A stretch of DNA of 7,770 bases from Chloroflexia bacterium (GTDB lineage Bacteria; Chloroflexota; Chloroflexia; Thermomicrobiales; UBA6265). The translations under genes and the position numbers were made by a program. The DNA lies in contig JACCYK010000093.1 in the NCBI GenBank assembly GCA_013696525.1, forward strand, positions 1 through 7,770. Direction: 5' to 3'. A model generated the notes under the pieces. It made no database searches. It saw only the letters and a list, made by a program, of their open reading frames with translations, and had not been told where the DNA came from. Positions 1 to 5,660 of this stretch are shown piece after piece. Position 1 is the stretch's first letter; the number at the start of each line of letters is the position of its first letter.

Positions 1-1046
1 AGCGGGGAGACAGCCCGCGGCTCAATCGCAACACGCTCGTCTTCGCCGCCGCCGACACGGCGAAGTGGGTCGACCTGGAGGCGGCGGTGCGGCAGTATCT
101 GGCCTGGGATTCGATTCACCGGGAGGAGGACCCGCTCAACCTCGACGCGTTTCAGCGCAACCAAGCGAAAACGAAGCAAGCGGCCACGAACACGACGGTC
201 GATGCCCGCCTGGCCGATACCTACCTGTGGATCCTGTTTCCGCGCCAAGAAGCGCACAGCCGGTCGGTCGACTGGGACGAGCTTCGGACCATGGGTGACG
301 GGGAGCTGGCGCGGCGGGTCAGCCAGCGCCTGCGCAACGACGGCCTCCTGCACACCCGCTGGAACGGCGTCAGCCTGAAGCAATGGCTCGACCGGGTGCC
401 CCTGTGGCGGGGCGATGCGGTCTCGATTAAGGAGCTGGCCTCGTTTTTTGCCCAGTATCTCTATCTCGACAAGTTGCGAAACGACCAGGTGCTGCTCGAA
501 GCGATCGCCGATGGGCTCAATAACAGCATGTGGATGACGGAAACCTTCGCCCTCGCCAGCGCCTACGACGACGCGACCGGCCGGTATCACGGCCTGGTCC
601 ACGGACGCCATCAGATGCCCACGCTCGACCAGATGCTGGTCAAGCCGGAGGTGGCGCTCCGGCAGATCCAGCACGATCAACAAGCACAGGCGGCGCGGGA
701 CCGGCAAGAGCGCGACCAGTCCGGTGACACGGACCAGTCTGATCCGGGCACAGCGCCCGATCGCGACGGCAGTCTCCCGAAGCCGCCTCCCCAACCGCCG
801 CTTGACCGCAAGACCCGCCGCTATTTCGCCCAAGTGCGCCTCGATCCCGAGCAGATCGCGACAGAGACCGGCAAGCTGAGCGCCGAAATCTTGCAGCACC
901 TGGTCGGTGTCCTCGGCGCCAGCGTGACGGTGACGCTCGAGATCGAGGCGGTGGTGCCGGACGGCATCCCCGAGGCCGTCCGCCGCACGGTGGACGAGAA
1001 TAGCCGGACCCTGAAATTCGAGCAGCACGGCTTCGAGGAATCGTGA
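1..1046 (+). CDS. DUF499-family ATPase, C-terminal part (5' end outside window)
   Basis: The reading frame is open from base 3 and ends with TGA at 1044-1046, so a start at the GTG at 87 would be an artefact of the window edge. The visible 347 residues begin with NRNTLVFAAAD followed by an L-E-x-A-V-R-x-Y-L-A-W segment, the typical tail of the ATPase part of DUF499 proteins. After a charged, Gln/Asp-rich and proline-rich linker (about bases 670-810) comes a compact end domain: RRYFAQVRLDP, then LEIEAVVPDGIPE, ending in R-T-L-K-F-x-x-H-G-F-E-E. That ending is characteristic of the family. DUF499 proteins are large ATPases usually encoded beside DUF1156 adenine-specific methylases and helicases in anti-phage islands; their exact role is not well established. 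The Walker motifs must lie to the left and are not seen. Family call is from recognition, without a profile search. The next gene is convergent, so this is the last gene of its operon. Confidence 0.8.
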   Translation, partial: RGDSPRLNRNTLVFAAADTAKWVDLEAAVRQYLAWDSIHREEDPLNLDAFQRNQAKTKQAATNTTVDARLADTYLWILFPRQEAHSRSVDWDELRTMGDGELARRVSQRLRNDGLLHTRWNGVSLKQWLDRVPLWRGDAVSIKELASFFAQYLYLDKLRNDQVLLEAIADGLNNSMWMTETFALASAYDDATGRYHGLVHGRHQMPTLDQMLVKPEVALRQIQHDQQAQAARDRQERDQSGDTDQSDPGTAPDRDGSLPKPPPQPPLDRKTRRYFAQVRLDPEQIATETGKLSAEILQHLVGVLGASVTVTLEIEAVVPDGIPEAVRRTVDENSRTLKFEQHGFEES

Positions 1047-1099
1047 TCCCCGCCGTAGGGTCGCCAGCACATGATCCGGAAGAATCGTTTGGGTTTGCT

Positions 1100-1115
1100 C
1101 CCCCAAGTTTGGGGG
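1100..1115. repeat. Short perfect palindrome between convergent genes; possible weak terminator
   Basis: Seven bases, CCCCCAA, are followed by GT and then the exact complement TTGGGGG, giving a short GC-rich hairpin (6 bp stem with a 4-base loop is the realistic form). It lies in the 97-base gap between the 3' end of the DUF499 gene and the 3' end of the prepilin peptidase gene. No T-run follows on either strand, so intrinsic termination is doubtful. It may instead be a copy of a dispersed intergenic repeat. The rest of the gap shows nothing else. Confidence 0.4.
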
Positions 1116-1143
1116 CCGGGAGGTTGAATGCGGCGCCGCCGTG

Positions 1144-1812
1144 CTACACCACCAGCGCCGCCAGCGCCCCGGCGCAGAGATAGGGGCCGAATGACAACGG
1201 CTGGCGGGCGCCGAAGCGACGGGTGAACAGGAGAACGACGCTGGCCAGGGCGGCGAGCAGGATACCGGCGAAGAGGGCGAAGAAGACGCGGTCGAAGCGG
1301 ACCATGGTGCCGATCATTGCCGCCAGGTAGACATCGCCCAGGCCGAACGGCACCACCCGCGCTCGCCGCGAGATGAATTCGGCAACCAGATAGAACAGGC
1401 CGAAGATCGCCAGCCCGACCAGGCCGCCGGCGACGGCCCGGCCCAGGGCGGGCCAGCCGGCGAAGGCGGCGGCGATCAGGCCCAGCCCGAGACCGCCGGC
1501 GATGAGGTTGGTGTGGATCAGCCGGGTCCAGGCATCGACCAGCAGCAGCACCAGCAACGGGATGGAAAAGAGGATCACGGTGAGGACCCGGCCCGGATCG
1601 TCACCATGCCGCCCGACCAGGAGCGCGAAGTACAGCCCGACGCCGAGCTCGAACAGGATCGCGGGCAACGCGGGTGCGCCAGCGCCCGCGAAGGGCACCC
1701 AACGGCGCCCGCGGAAGGTCCCATTGGTGGCGCGGGCCAGCGCCAGGTTGCGGATCGCGGCGGCGGCGAACAGGCCAAGGATGCCGCCTAACCCAATCCA
1801 GCCGAGGCTCAT
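1144..1812 (-). CDS. A24-family prepilin peptidase with degenerate, Cys-free N-terminal part
   Basis: An integral membrane aspartyl protease that would cleave the leader peptides of type IV pilins or pseudopilins at the cytoplasmic face. The 222-residue protein is almost wholly hydrophobic, with about six to seven membrane segments. The two catalytic aspartates of the family are visible: D93 in LLVDAWTRLIHTNLI and D160 in FGLGDVYLAAMIG (the G-x-G-D motif). The C-terminal LSFGPYLCAGAL (206-217) matches the family's F-G-P-x-L-x-x-G segment. The usual N-terminal methylase region with two CxxC pairs is shortened and has no cysteine; only remnants such as LPAILFELGVGLYFALL survive. The usual I-P after the first Asp is I-H. 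The ATG overlaps the aroE stop as ATGA, so it is probably translationally coupled and last in the mltG-aroE unit. No pilin gene is in view, so the substrate is unknown. Confidence 0.85.
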   Translation of the reverse strand: MSLGWIGLGGILGLFAAAAIRNLALARATNGTFRGRRWVPFAGAGAPALPAILFELGVGLYFALLVGRHGDDPGRVLTVILFSIPLLVLLLVDAWTRLIHTNLIAGGLGLGLIAAAFAGWPALGRAVAGGLVGLAIFGLFYLVAEFISRRARVVPFGLGDVYLAAMIGTMVRFDRVFFALFAGILLAALASVVLLFTRRFGARQPLSFGPYLCAGALAALVV

Positions 1813-2684
1813 CCCACCCGCTCACGGGCGGCCCGCGCCGCTGCCGCCGCCGCCCGCATCACCGCCAACGGGGCACCCTGGCCGGTCCAGAGCGCGAGCG
1901 CCCGCGCGCCCTGGTGGACCAGCATCGGCAGTCCGTCGAGCGTAGCCAGGCGCCGGCCGCGAGCGGCGATGAGGAGATCGGTCTCGCGGTAGGTGAGATC
2001 GACGACGAGCGCATCGTCCGGCAGCAGCGCCAGCAGGTCGAGTGGAAGCGGCGTCTCGCCTGCGTGCCAGCCCAGCGCGGTGGCGTTGATGAGCATCGTC
2101 GTTTGGGGGAGGAGTCGGCGGAGCGTCGTTTCGTCGAGGGCGCCCGCTCCGATGGCAACCGGGCTGAGCCCAGTCGCCAGCCGGGACGCGCGATCAGCGT
2201 TTCGATTGAGGACGGTGATGCCGGCGACGCGCAGCTCGTCGAGGGCCAGGGCGACGGCCCGCGCCGCGCCGCCCGCCCCCAGGACGAGGGCGTGCCGGCC
2301 CGCCGGGTCGGGACAGACCTCGCGGACGGCGGCGGCGAAGCCGGCGATGTCGGTGTTGTCACCGAGCAACCGCCCGTGCCGGTTGATGATCGTGTTCACC
2401 GCGCCGGCCCGTTCGGCCAGCGGCGATACCTCGTCCAGCAACGCCATCACCGCCAGCTTGTGCGGCAGGGTGACGTTGGCGCCGAGGACGTCGGGCTCGC
2501 GCAGGCCGGCGACCCGGTGCGGCAGCTCGGTCGCCGGCGTCGGCCAGAGCGCGTAGCGGGCGGGGATGCCGAGGGCGTCGAGGCCGGGCTGTTGCAACGC
2601 CGGGGAGAGCGAATGGGCGACCGGGTCGCCGATCACGCCGACTCGCCACGACCCCGCGGTTGTGCCTGCCTCAGTCCTCGTCAC
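1809..2684 (-). CDS. aroE: Shikimate dehydrogenase (NADP+)
   Basis: Reduces 3-dehydroshikimate to shikimate with NADPH, the fourth step of the chorismate pathway, in the cytoplasm. The 291-residue protein has the family's motifs in order: GVIGDPVAHSLSP (16-28, shikimate-binding serines), GANVTLPHK (68-76, catalytic K76), AGAVNT (93-98), GDNTDIAGF (108-116, catalytic D112), the Rossmann glycine loop GAGGAARAV (136-144), the NADP-phosphate site NRNADR (160-165), INATALG (199-205), VVDLTYRETDLL (227-238) and MLVHQGARALALWTG (254-268). The His that often follows SLSP is Gln here. The start is a GTG at 2684; the only in-frame alternative upstream is blocked, because the mltG stop at 2703-2705 lies in the same frame 18 bases upstream. 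GGCGGGGAT just after that stop could serve as a rather distant ribosome site. The close spacing to mltG suggests one transcript. Confidence 0.95.
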   Translation of the reverse strand: MTRTEAGTTAGSWRVGVIGDPVAHSLSPALQQPGLDALGIPARYALWPTPATELPHRVAGLREPDVLGANVTLPHKLAVMALLDEVSPLAERAGAVNTIINRHGRLLGDNTDIAGFAAAVREVCPDPAGRHALVLGAGGAARAVALALDELRVAGITVLNRNADRASRLATGLSPVAIGAGALDETTLRRLLPQTTMLINATALGWHAGETPLPLDLLALLPDDALVVDLTYRETDLLIAARGRRLATLDGLPMLVHQGARALALWTGQGAPLAVMRAAAAAARAARERVG

Positions 2685-2702
2685 TGGCCGGTGATCCCCG
2701 CC

Positions 2703-3785
2703 CTACGGATTGTTGAGATAGGTATCGACGTTGGCTTCCTGCTCTTCATACGTCACCGCGAAGGCATGCTCGCCGGTGCCGTCTTGTTTGGCCACGAAGA
2801 ACATGAACTCGGTCTCGGCCGGTTCCAGCACCGCCATGATCGAAGCGTAGCCGGGGCTGGCGATCGGGCCGGGCGGTAGCCCTTCGTTCTGGTAGGTATT
2901 GTACGGGCTGGGGAGAAACAGATCGTCCCCGGTCAGCTCCGGCCACCAGCGTCCATCCCGGAACCCGAGCGCGTATTGCACGGTCGGATCGGCTTCAAGC
3001 GGCCACGCTTGCTCGAGCCGGCTGATGTAGACATCGGCGATGATCGGTCGCTCGGCCGGGAGCTGTGCTTCTTTTTCGACCAGGGAGGCGAAGGTCAGCA
3101 CCTGGTGCAGCGACAGCCCCATCTGGTCGGTGCGGGCCCGCATCTCCGGCGTGTAGCGGTCGCCGAAGGTTTGGAGCATGGTGACGATGGTGAGGTTCGG
3201 GTTGTTCAACTGAAGCTGGTAGGTCTCGGGGAAGAGATAGCCTTCCAACGACGCTTCCGGCGGCAGACCGGCCAGGAAATCGTATTGGGAGCGGTCGATC
3301 TCGTTCACCGCCGTGATGAAGGCATCGGCCCCGCCTTCGCCGCCGAGCTCGGCGAAGAGCGCGGCCATCTCGTTGATCCGCCAGCCTTCTTGCACGGTGA
3401 AATCGACCGATTCGGTGGCGGCGACCGCGTTATTGCTCGGTTCCACCTCTTCCGCCACGACCTCGCCCGTGATCCGGTCGATGATCTGATCGGCGCTCAT
3501 TCCCTTCCGCAGCCGGTACTCGCCCGCTTGGACGCCGCGCCCGGCGAGCCGCATCTGGCCATCGAAGAGGACCGACCACCGGATCAGCCCCTCCGCCACC
3601 AGGCGATCGGCGACGGCGGCCGAGGTCTCATCGGCGCTGACCGTGAAGGCCACGATCTCGCCCGCCTCGGCCGGCCGCGCCATATCGAGCGCGTAGTTGA
3701 AGACCCGGAACCCGCCGAGGGCGACCAGGATCGCCACGGCGGCGATGGTCAAGATTTTCAAGGCCTGAACGATGACATGAACCAC
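2703..3785 (-). CDS. mltG: Endolytic murein transglycosylase MltG (YceG-like)
   Basis: Cuts nascent glycan strands in peptidoglycan and so sets strand length; anchored in the cytoplasmic membrane with its domain outside. I choose the GTG at 3785: GGGGAGAG lies 6-8 bases upstream, giving 360 aa with a short N-terminus and one membrane helix (about residues 8-30), as in known MltG. The frame is open upstream to 4028, and an ATG at 3854 exists, but that ATG sits inside a probable -10 box and the longer forms run into miaA. After the helix comes a LysM-like subdomain (about 43-107), then EGYLFPETY (about 181-189), the catalytic motif ASLVEKE (about 233-239, first Glu predicted catalytic), LEADPTVQYALG, and SPYNTYQNEGLPPGPIASPG. 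A linker at about 110-130 (EVEPSNNAVAATES) is longer than I expect. First gene of the leftward unit with aroE. Confidence 0.93.
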   Translation of the reverse strand: MVHVIVQALKILTIAAVAILVALGGFRVFNYALDMARPAEAGEIVAFTVSADETSAAVADRLVAEGLIRWSVLFDGQMRLAGRGVQAGEYRLRKGMSADQIIDRITGEVVAEEVEPSNNAVAATESVDFTVQEGWRINEMAALFAELGGEGGADAFITAVNEIDRSQYDFLAGLPPEASLEGYLFPETYQLQLNNPNLTIVTMLQTFGDRYTPEMRARTDQMGLSLHQVLTFASLVEKEAQLPAERPIIADVYISRLEQAWPLEADPTVQYALGFRDGRWWPELTGDDLFLPSPYNTYQNEGLPPGPIASPGYASIMAVLEPAETEFMFFVAKQDGTGEHAFAVTYEEQEANVDTYLNNP

Positions 3786-3791
3786 GAACAA

Positions 3792-3799
3792 CTCTCCCC
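3792..3799 (-). promoter_or_regulatory. Ribosome binding site deciding the mltG start
   Basis: On the minus strand GGGGAGAG precedes the GTG at 3785 with 6 bases between the end of GGAGAG and the start codon. None of the other in-frame start candidates upstream (ATG at 3854, start at 4028) was seen with a comparable site, and an in-frame TTG at 3791 is too close to use it. Confidence 0.65.
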
Positions 3800-3828
3800 A
3801 TGGCGGGCGCCACCCGACCCGTTTCCCG

Positions 3829-3857
3829 TGGCGACCCGCGGACAACACGTCCATAAT
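3829..3857 (+). promoter_or_regulatory. Weak candidate promoter for miaA
   Basis: Plus strand: TGGCGA (3829-3834), a 17-base spacer, and CATAAT (3852-3857), five of six bases matching TATAAT, but the -35 is poor. A start site about seven bases downstream would fall at or next to the GTG at 3865, implying a leaderless message if that start is right. The -10 overlaps the -10 of the opposite mltG promoter. Confidence 0.35.
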
Positions 3858-3881
3858 AGATGCCGTGACAAGCGACAACAA
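3853..3881 (-). promoter_or_regulatory. Sigma-70-type promoter for mltG-aroE-prepilin peptidase
   Basis: Minus strand: TTGTTG (3881-3876) as -35, a 17-base spacer, and TATTAT (3858-3853) as -10, five of six bases matching TATAAT. Transcription would start near 3846, giving a leader of about 60 bases before the GTG at 3785. The -35 box lies inside the predicted start of miaA on the other strand. Sequence match only; activity is inferred. Confidence 0.55.
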
Positions 3882-4848
3882 GGCACACCAACGCATACCA
3901 AGCGACGGCAAAGCACCCGAATCGGCCCCTGAGCGGCTGCCGTTGGTGGTCGTCGCCGGGCCGACGGCGACCGGCAAGACCGAGCTCGGGATCGAGCTGG
4001 CGCGGCGGTTCGAGGGCGAGGTGGTCAACGCCGATTCGCGCTATTTCTACCGGGGTTTCGACATCGGCGTCGCCAAGCCGGACATGATCGAGCGGCGCGG
4101 CATCCCGCATCACCTGATCGATATTCTGCCGCCAACCGGCGAGATGTCGCTGGCGATCTACCAAGACCTGGCGATGCGGGCCATTGCCGGCGTGCATGGC
4201 CGGGGCCGGCTGCCGCTCCTGGTGGGGGGCACGCCGCTCTATCTCAATGCCGTGGTCGAGGGCTGGCGCATCCCGCGGGTGCCGCCGAACCCCGCCCTGC
4301 GGCGGGAGCTGGAGGCCGAGGCGACGGCGGGCGGCGGTGAGCAGTTGGCGGCGCGGCTGCGTGAAGTCGATCCGGTCGCGGCCGACCGGAGTGCCGGCAA
4401 TGTGCGGCGGATCATCCGGGCGCTAGAAGTGTACGCCGCGACCGGCGTCCCGATGTCGGCCCAAGAAGGGAAAGGGCCGCCGCCATTCCGCGCCCTGGAG
4501 CTGGGGCTGACCATGCCCCGCGACGTGCTCTACCGCGCGATCGATGCCCGGGTCGATGAGCAGAGCCGGCGCGGGCTGCTGGACGAGGTGCGCACCCTGG
4601 TCGAAGGCGGCGTCACCGCCGCCGCGCCGGCGATGTCCAGCTTGGGCTATCGCCAGCTCCTGCCCTACCTGCGGGGCGAGATGACGCTGGACGCCGCCAG
4701 CGAGCGGATCAAGCTCGACACCCACCGCTACGTCCGCCAGCAGGAGACCTGGCTCCGCCGCAACCCGCGCCTGGTGCGGGTTGACGTCACCGCGCCGGAC
4801 TGGGTCGAGCGGGCGGCGCGGCTGGTGGCGTCGTTTCTCGCCGGGTAG
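3865..4848 (+). CDS. miaA: tRNA dimethylallyltransferase MiaA
   Basis: Transfers a dimethylallyl group to N6 of A37 in tRNAs reading codons that begin with U; cytoplasmic. The 327-residue protein shows the P-loop GPTATGKT (32-39), NADSRYFYRGFDIGVAKP (55-72; the family's D-S-R-Q-x-Y-R has Tyr for Gln), PHHLIDI (81-87), VGGTPLYLNAVVEGW (120-134), NVRRIIRALEVY (179-190), GLTMPRDVLYRAIDARVD (214-231), SLGYRQLLPYL (259-269) and the C-terminal THRYVRQQETWLRR (286-299). The start is uncertain. The GTG at 3865 has no ribosome site and adds about 24 hydrophilic residues with many A-ending codons, unlike the GC-rich rest of the gene. TTG 3943 or GTG 3946, just before VVVAGPTATGKT, are alternatives but also lack a strong site. 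Divergent from mltG. Confidence 0.93.
   Translation: MTSDNKAHQRIPSDGKAPESAPERLPLVVVAGPTATGKTELGIELARRFEGEVVNADSRYFYRGFDIGVAKPDMIERRGIPHHLIDILPPTGEMSLAIYQDLAMRAIAGVHGRGRLPLLVGGTPLYLNAVVEGWRIPRVPPNPALRRELEAEATAGGGEQLAARLREVDPVAADRSAGNVRRIIRALEVYAATGVPMSAQEGKGPPPFRALELGLTMPRDVLYRAIDARVDEQSRRGLLDEVRTLVEGGVTAAAPAMSSLGYRQLLPYLRGEMTLDAASERIKLDTHRYVRQQETWLRRNPRLVRVDVTAPDWVERAARLVASFLAG
3868..3927 (+). repeat. Two imperfect 30-base direct repeats at the miaA 5' end
   Basis: A unit starting at 3868 and another at 3898 share AAGCGAC, then CAA and GCAC in register. Read in the miaA frame they give TSDNKAHQRI and PSDGKAPESA, so the period is ten codons. Identity is clear only over about the first 24 bases of each unit. 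It may be a duplication within an N-terminal extension or within a leader. Confidence 0.4.
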
Positions 4849-4872
4849 CCGCTTCTTGATGATGCGCTGAGC

Positions 4873-4908
4873 AATCGAGCGCCGGCCCGATTGGGCCGGC
4901 GCTCGATT
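4873..4908. terminator. 16-bp perfect hairpin, probable terminator between convergent genes
   Basis: AATCGAGCGCCGGCCC (4873-4888), loop GATT (4889-4892), and the exact complement at 4893-4908. It starts 24 bases after the miaA stop and lies 70 bases beyond the 3' end of the facing small gene. The stem ends in AATC/GATT followed by TGTCT on the plus strand, a poor U-tract; the minus strand tail is no better. The very stable stem and its position between convergent genes favour a two-way terminator or 3'-end stabiliser. Confidence 0.75.
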
Positions 4909-4978
4909 TGTCTGGAGCCCGAGCCGTGGCGGCACCGTCACGGCGCTGGTTGCGGCAGCCCCGGCCGATGCGGCCGAA

Positions 4979-5296
4979 TCAGGCGTTTTTGGTGAACCGC
5001 TTGTCAGCCGCCCAGGTGGCCTGGCTTCCAGGATTTTGGACGTCGAATGTGATCCCGGAGAGGCGCCCATCGGGGCTAAAGCGGCCGTGGTATTCGCCAA
5101 ACGTGCTGTTGTTCCAATCGATCGAGAGGAAGAGGAAGTCCCCGTTCACGGAACCAGTCACCGATTGCGAGCTGACATTGCTATGACTCGCGGTCCCGCT
5201 CGAGATGTTGGTGCCAGCCTGCACCAGGCTCAGGCTTACGACGGCCCCGTTGCTTTGATGCAGGGCCCAGTTGCGATCGACATTCCACTCGGCCAT
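4979..5296 (-). CDS. Small beta-rich protein of unknown function
   Basis: I do not recognise a characterised family. The 105-residue product starts MAEWNVDRNW; this ATG at 5296 has AAGGGAG six bases upstream, better than the ATG at 5317. There is no signal peptide, membrane segment or cysteine. The chain alternates hydrophobic and polar residues with Gly/Ser/Asn turns (AVVSLSLVQAG, SVTGSVNGDFLFLSIDW, GEYHGRFSPDGRLSGITFDV, SQATWAADKRF), as in a small antiparallel beta barrel or sandwich of six to eight strands. Four tryptophans, spaced G-T-A-S-H-S and N-P-x-S-x-A-T-W would be good family markers. Avidin-like or lectin-like ligand binding is a guess from the pattern only. The base composition looks visibly less GC-rich than its neighbours, hinting at acquisition. 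It is convergent to miaA and stands alone. Confidence 0.7.
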   Translation of the reverse strand: MAEWNVDRNWALHQSNGAVVSLSLVQAGTNISSGTASHSNVSSQSVTGSVNGDFLFLSIDWNNSTFGEYHGRFSPDGRLSGITFDVQNPGSQATWAADKRFTKNA

Positions 5297-5310
5297 GATG
5301 GTCTCCCTTG
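5289..5310 (-). promoter_or_regulatory. Ribosome binding site region of the small beta-rich gene
   Basis: On the minus strand AAGGGAG is followed by six bases and the ATG at 5296. This supports 105 residues over the 112 from the ATG at 5317. Confidence 0.55.
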
Positions 5311-5313
5311 GGT

Positions 5314-5388
5314 TCATAGACGACTGACGGCGAAGCGGCCGCGCATTGAGCTCGTGCGGTGAGCACGATAAACGTACGGTGTCTCCAT
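5314..5388 (-). CDS. Possible 24-codon leader ORF upstream of the beta-rich gene
   Basis: Minus strand: ATG at 5388 opens METPYVYRAHRTSSMRGRFAVSRL and stops at TGA (5316-5314). A full AGGAGG lies upstream (complement of 5392-5397) but only three bases from the ATG, shorter than usual. The stop overlaps the ATG at 5317 of the next frame as ATGA, so it could couple to translation of the beta-rich gene. The peptide resembles nothing I know, and chance is a real alternative. Confidence 0.25.
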   Translation of the reverse strand: METPYVYRAHRTSSMRGRFAVSRL

Positions 5389-5654
5389 GAGCCTCCTTTC
5401 CATCCCGGGCACCGGCGTGGCAGCGGCAAACCTTGTCGCGAAGAGAAAAACCCTGACTACCGGCGCGTTTCAGTCAAGATTGAACACGTTCCATAGTAGT
5501 GGGGCATACATCAAATCGCATGAGTATTTTTACCCATTTCTACCGGGCCGACATGGTAGCGTTCCGCTCGCTGCTTCGGCTCGGCCACGGTTCTCCCGCG
5601 TGTGTTCCGAAAAGCCGGGGGCTGGTTGTGGTGCCCGGCGGGGCCCGCCATCGG

Positions 5655-5660
5655 TATACT
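5655..5660 (+). promoter_or_regulatory. Candidate -10 box for sufU
   Basis: TATACT matches TATAAT in five of six positions and is followed by a T-A-rich step. No good -35 is found 16-18 bases upstream; the nearest TTG-containing hexamer (5626-5631) is 23 bases away. If used, it would give a leader of about 120 bases. It might depend on an activator. Confidence 0.35.

Noticed and set aside
1674..2879. Plus-strand frame of 401 codons
   Set aside because: It lies opposite aroE and the ends of its neighbours, is Arg/Gly/Pro-rich without family motifs, and is a typical open antisense frame of high-GC DNA.
2976..3932. Plus-strand frame of 318 codons
   Set aside because: It is antisense to mltG, whose motifs are unmistakable; no ribosome site or recognisable domain.
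3786..4028. N-terminal extension of mltG
   Set aside because: It would overlap miaA's P-loop coding region, includes a probable promoter, and has no MltG-like sequence before the membrane helix.
4423..5100. Minus-strand frame of 225 codons across the miaA 3' end and the hairpin
   Set aside because: Overlaps miaA and the beta-rich gene and crosses the terminator-like hairpin; composition is that of a shadow frame.
5472..5485. TTGACT (minus) and TTGAAC (plus) as -35 boxes in the AT-rich patch
   Set aside because: Neither has an acceptable -10 hexamer at 16-18 bases, so no promoter is called there.
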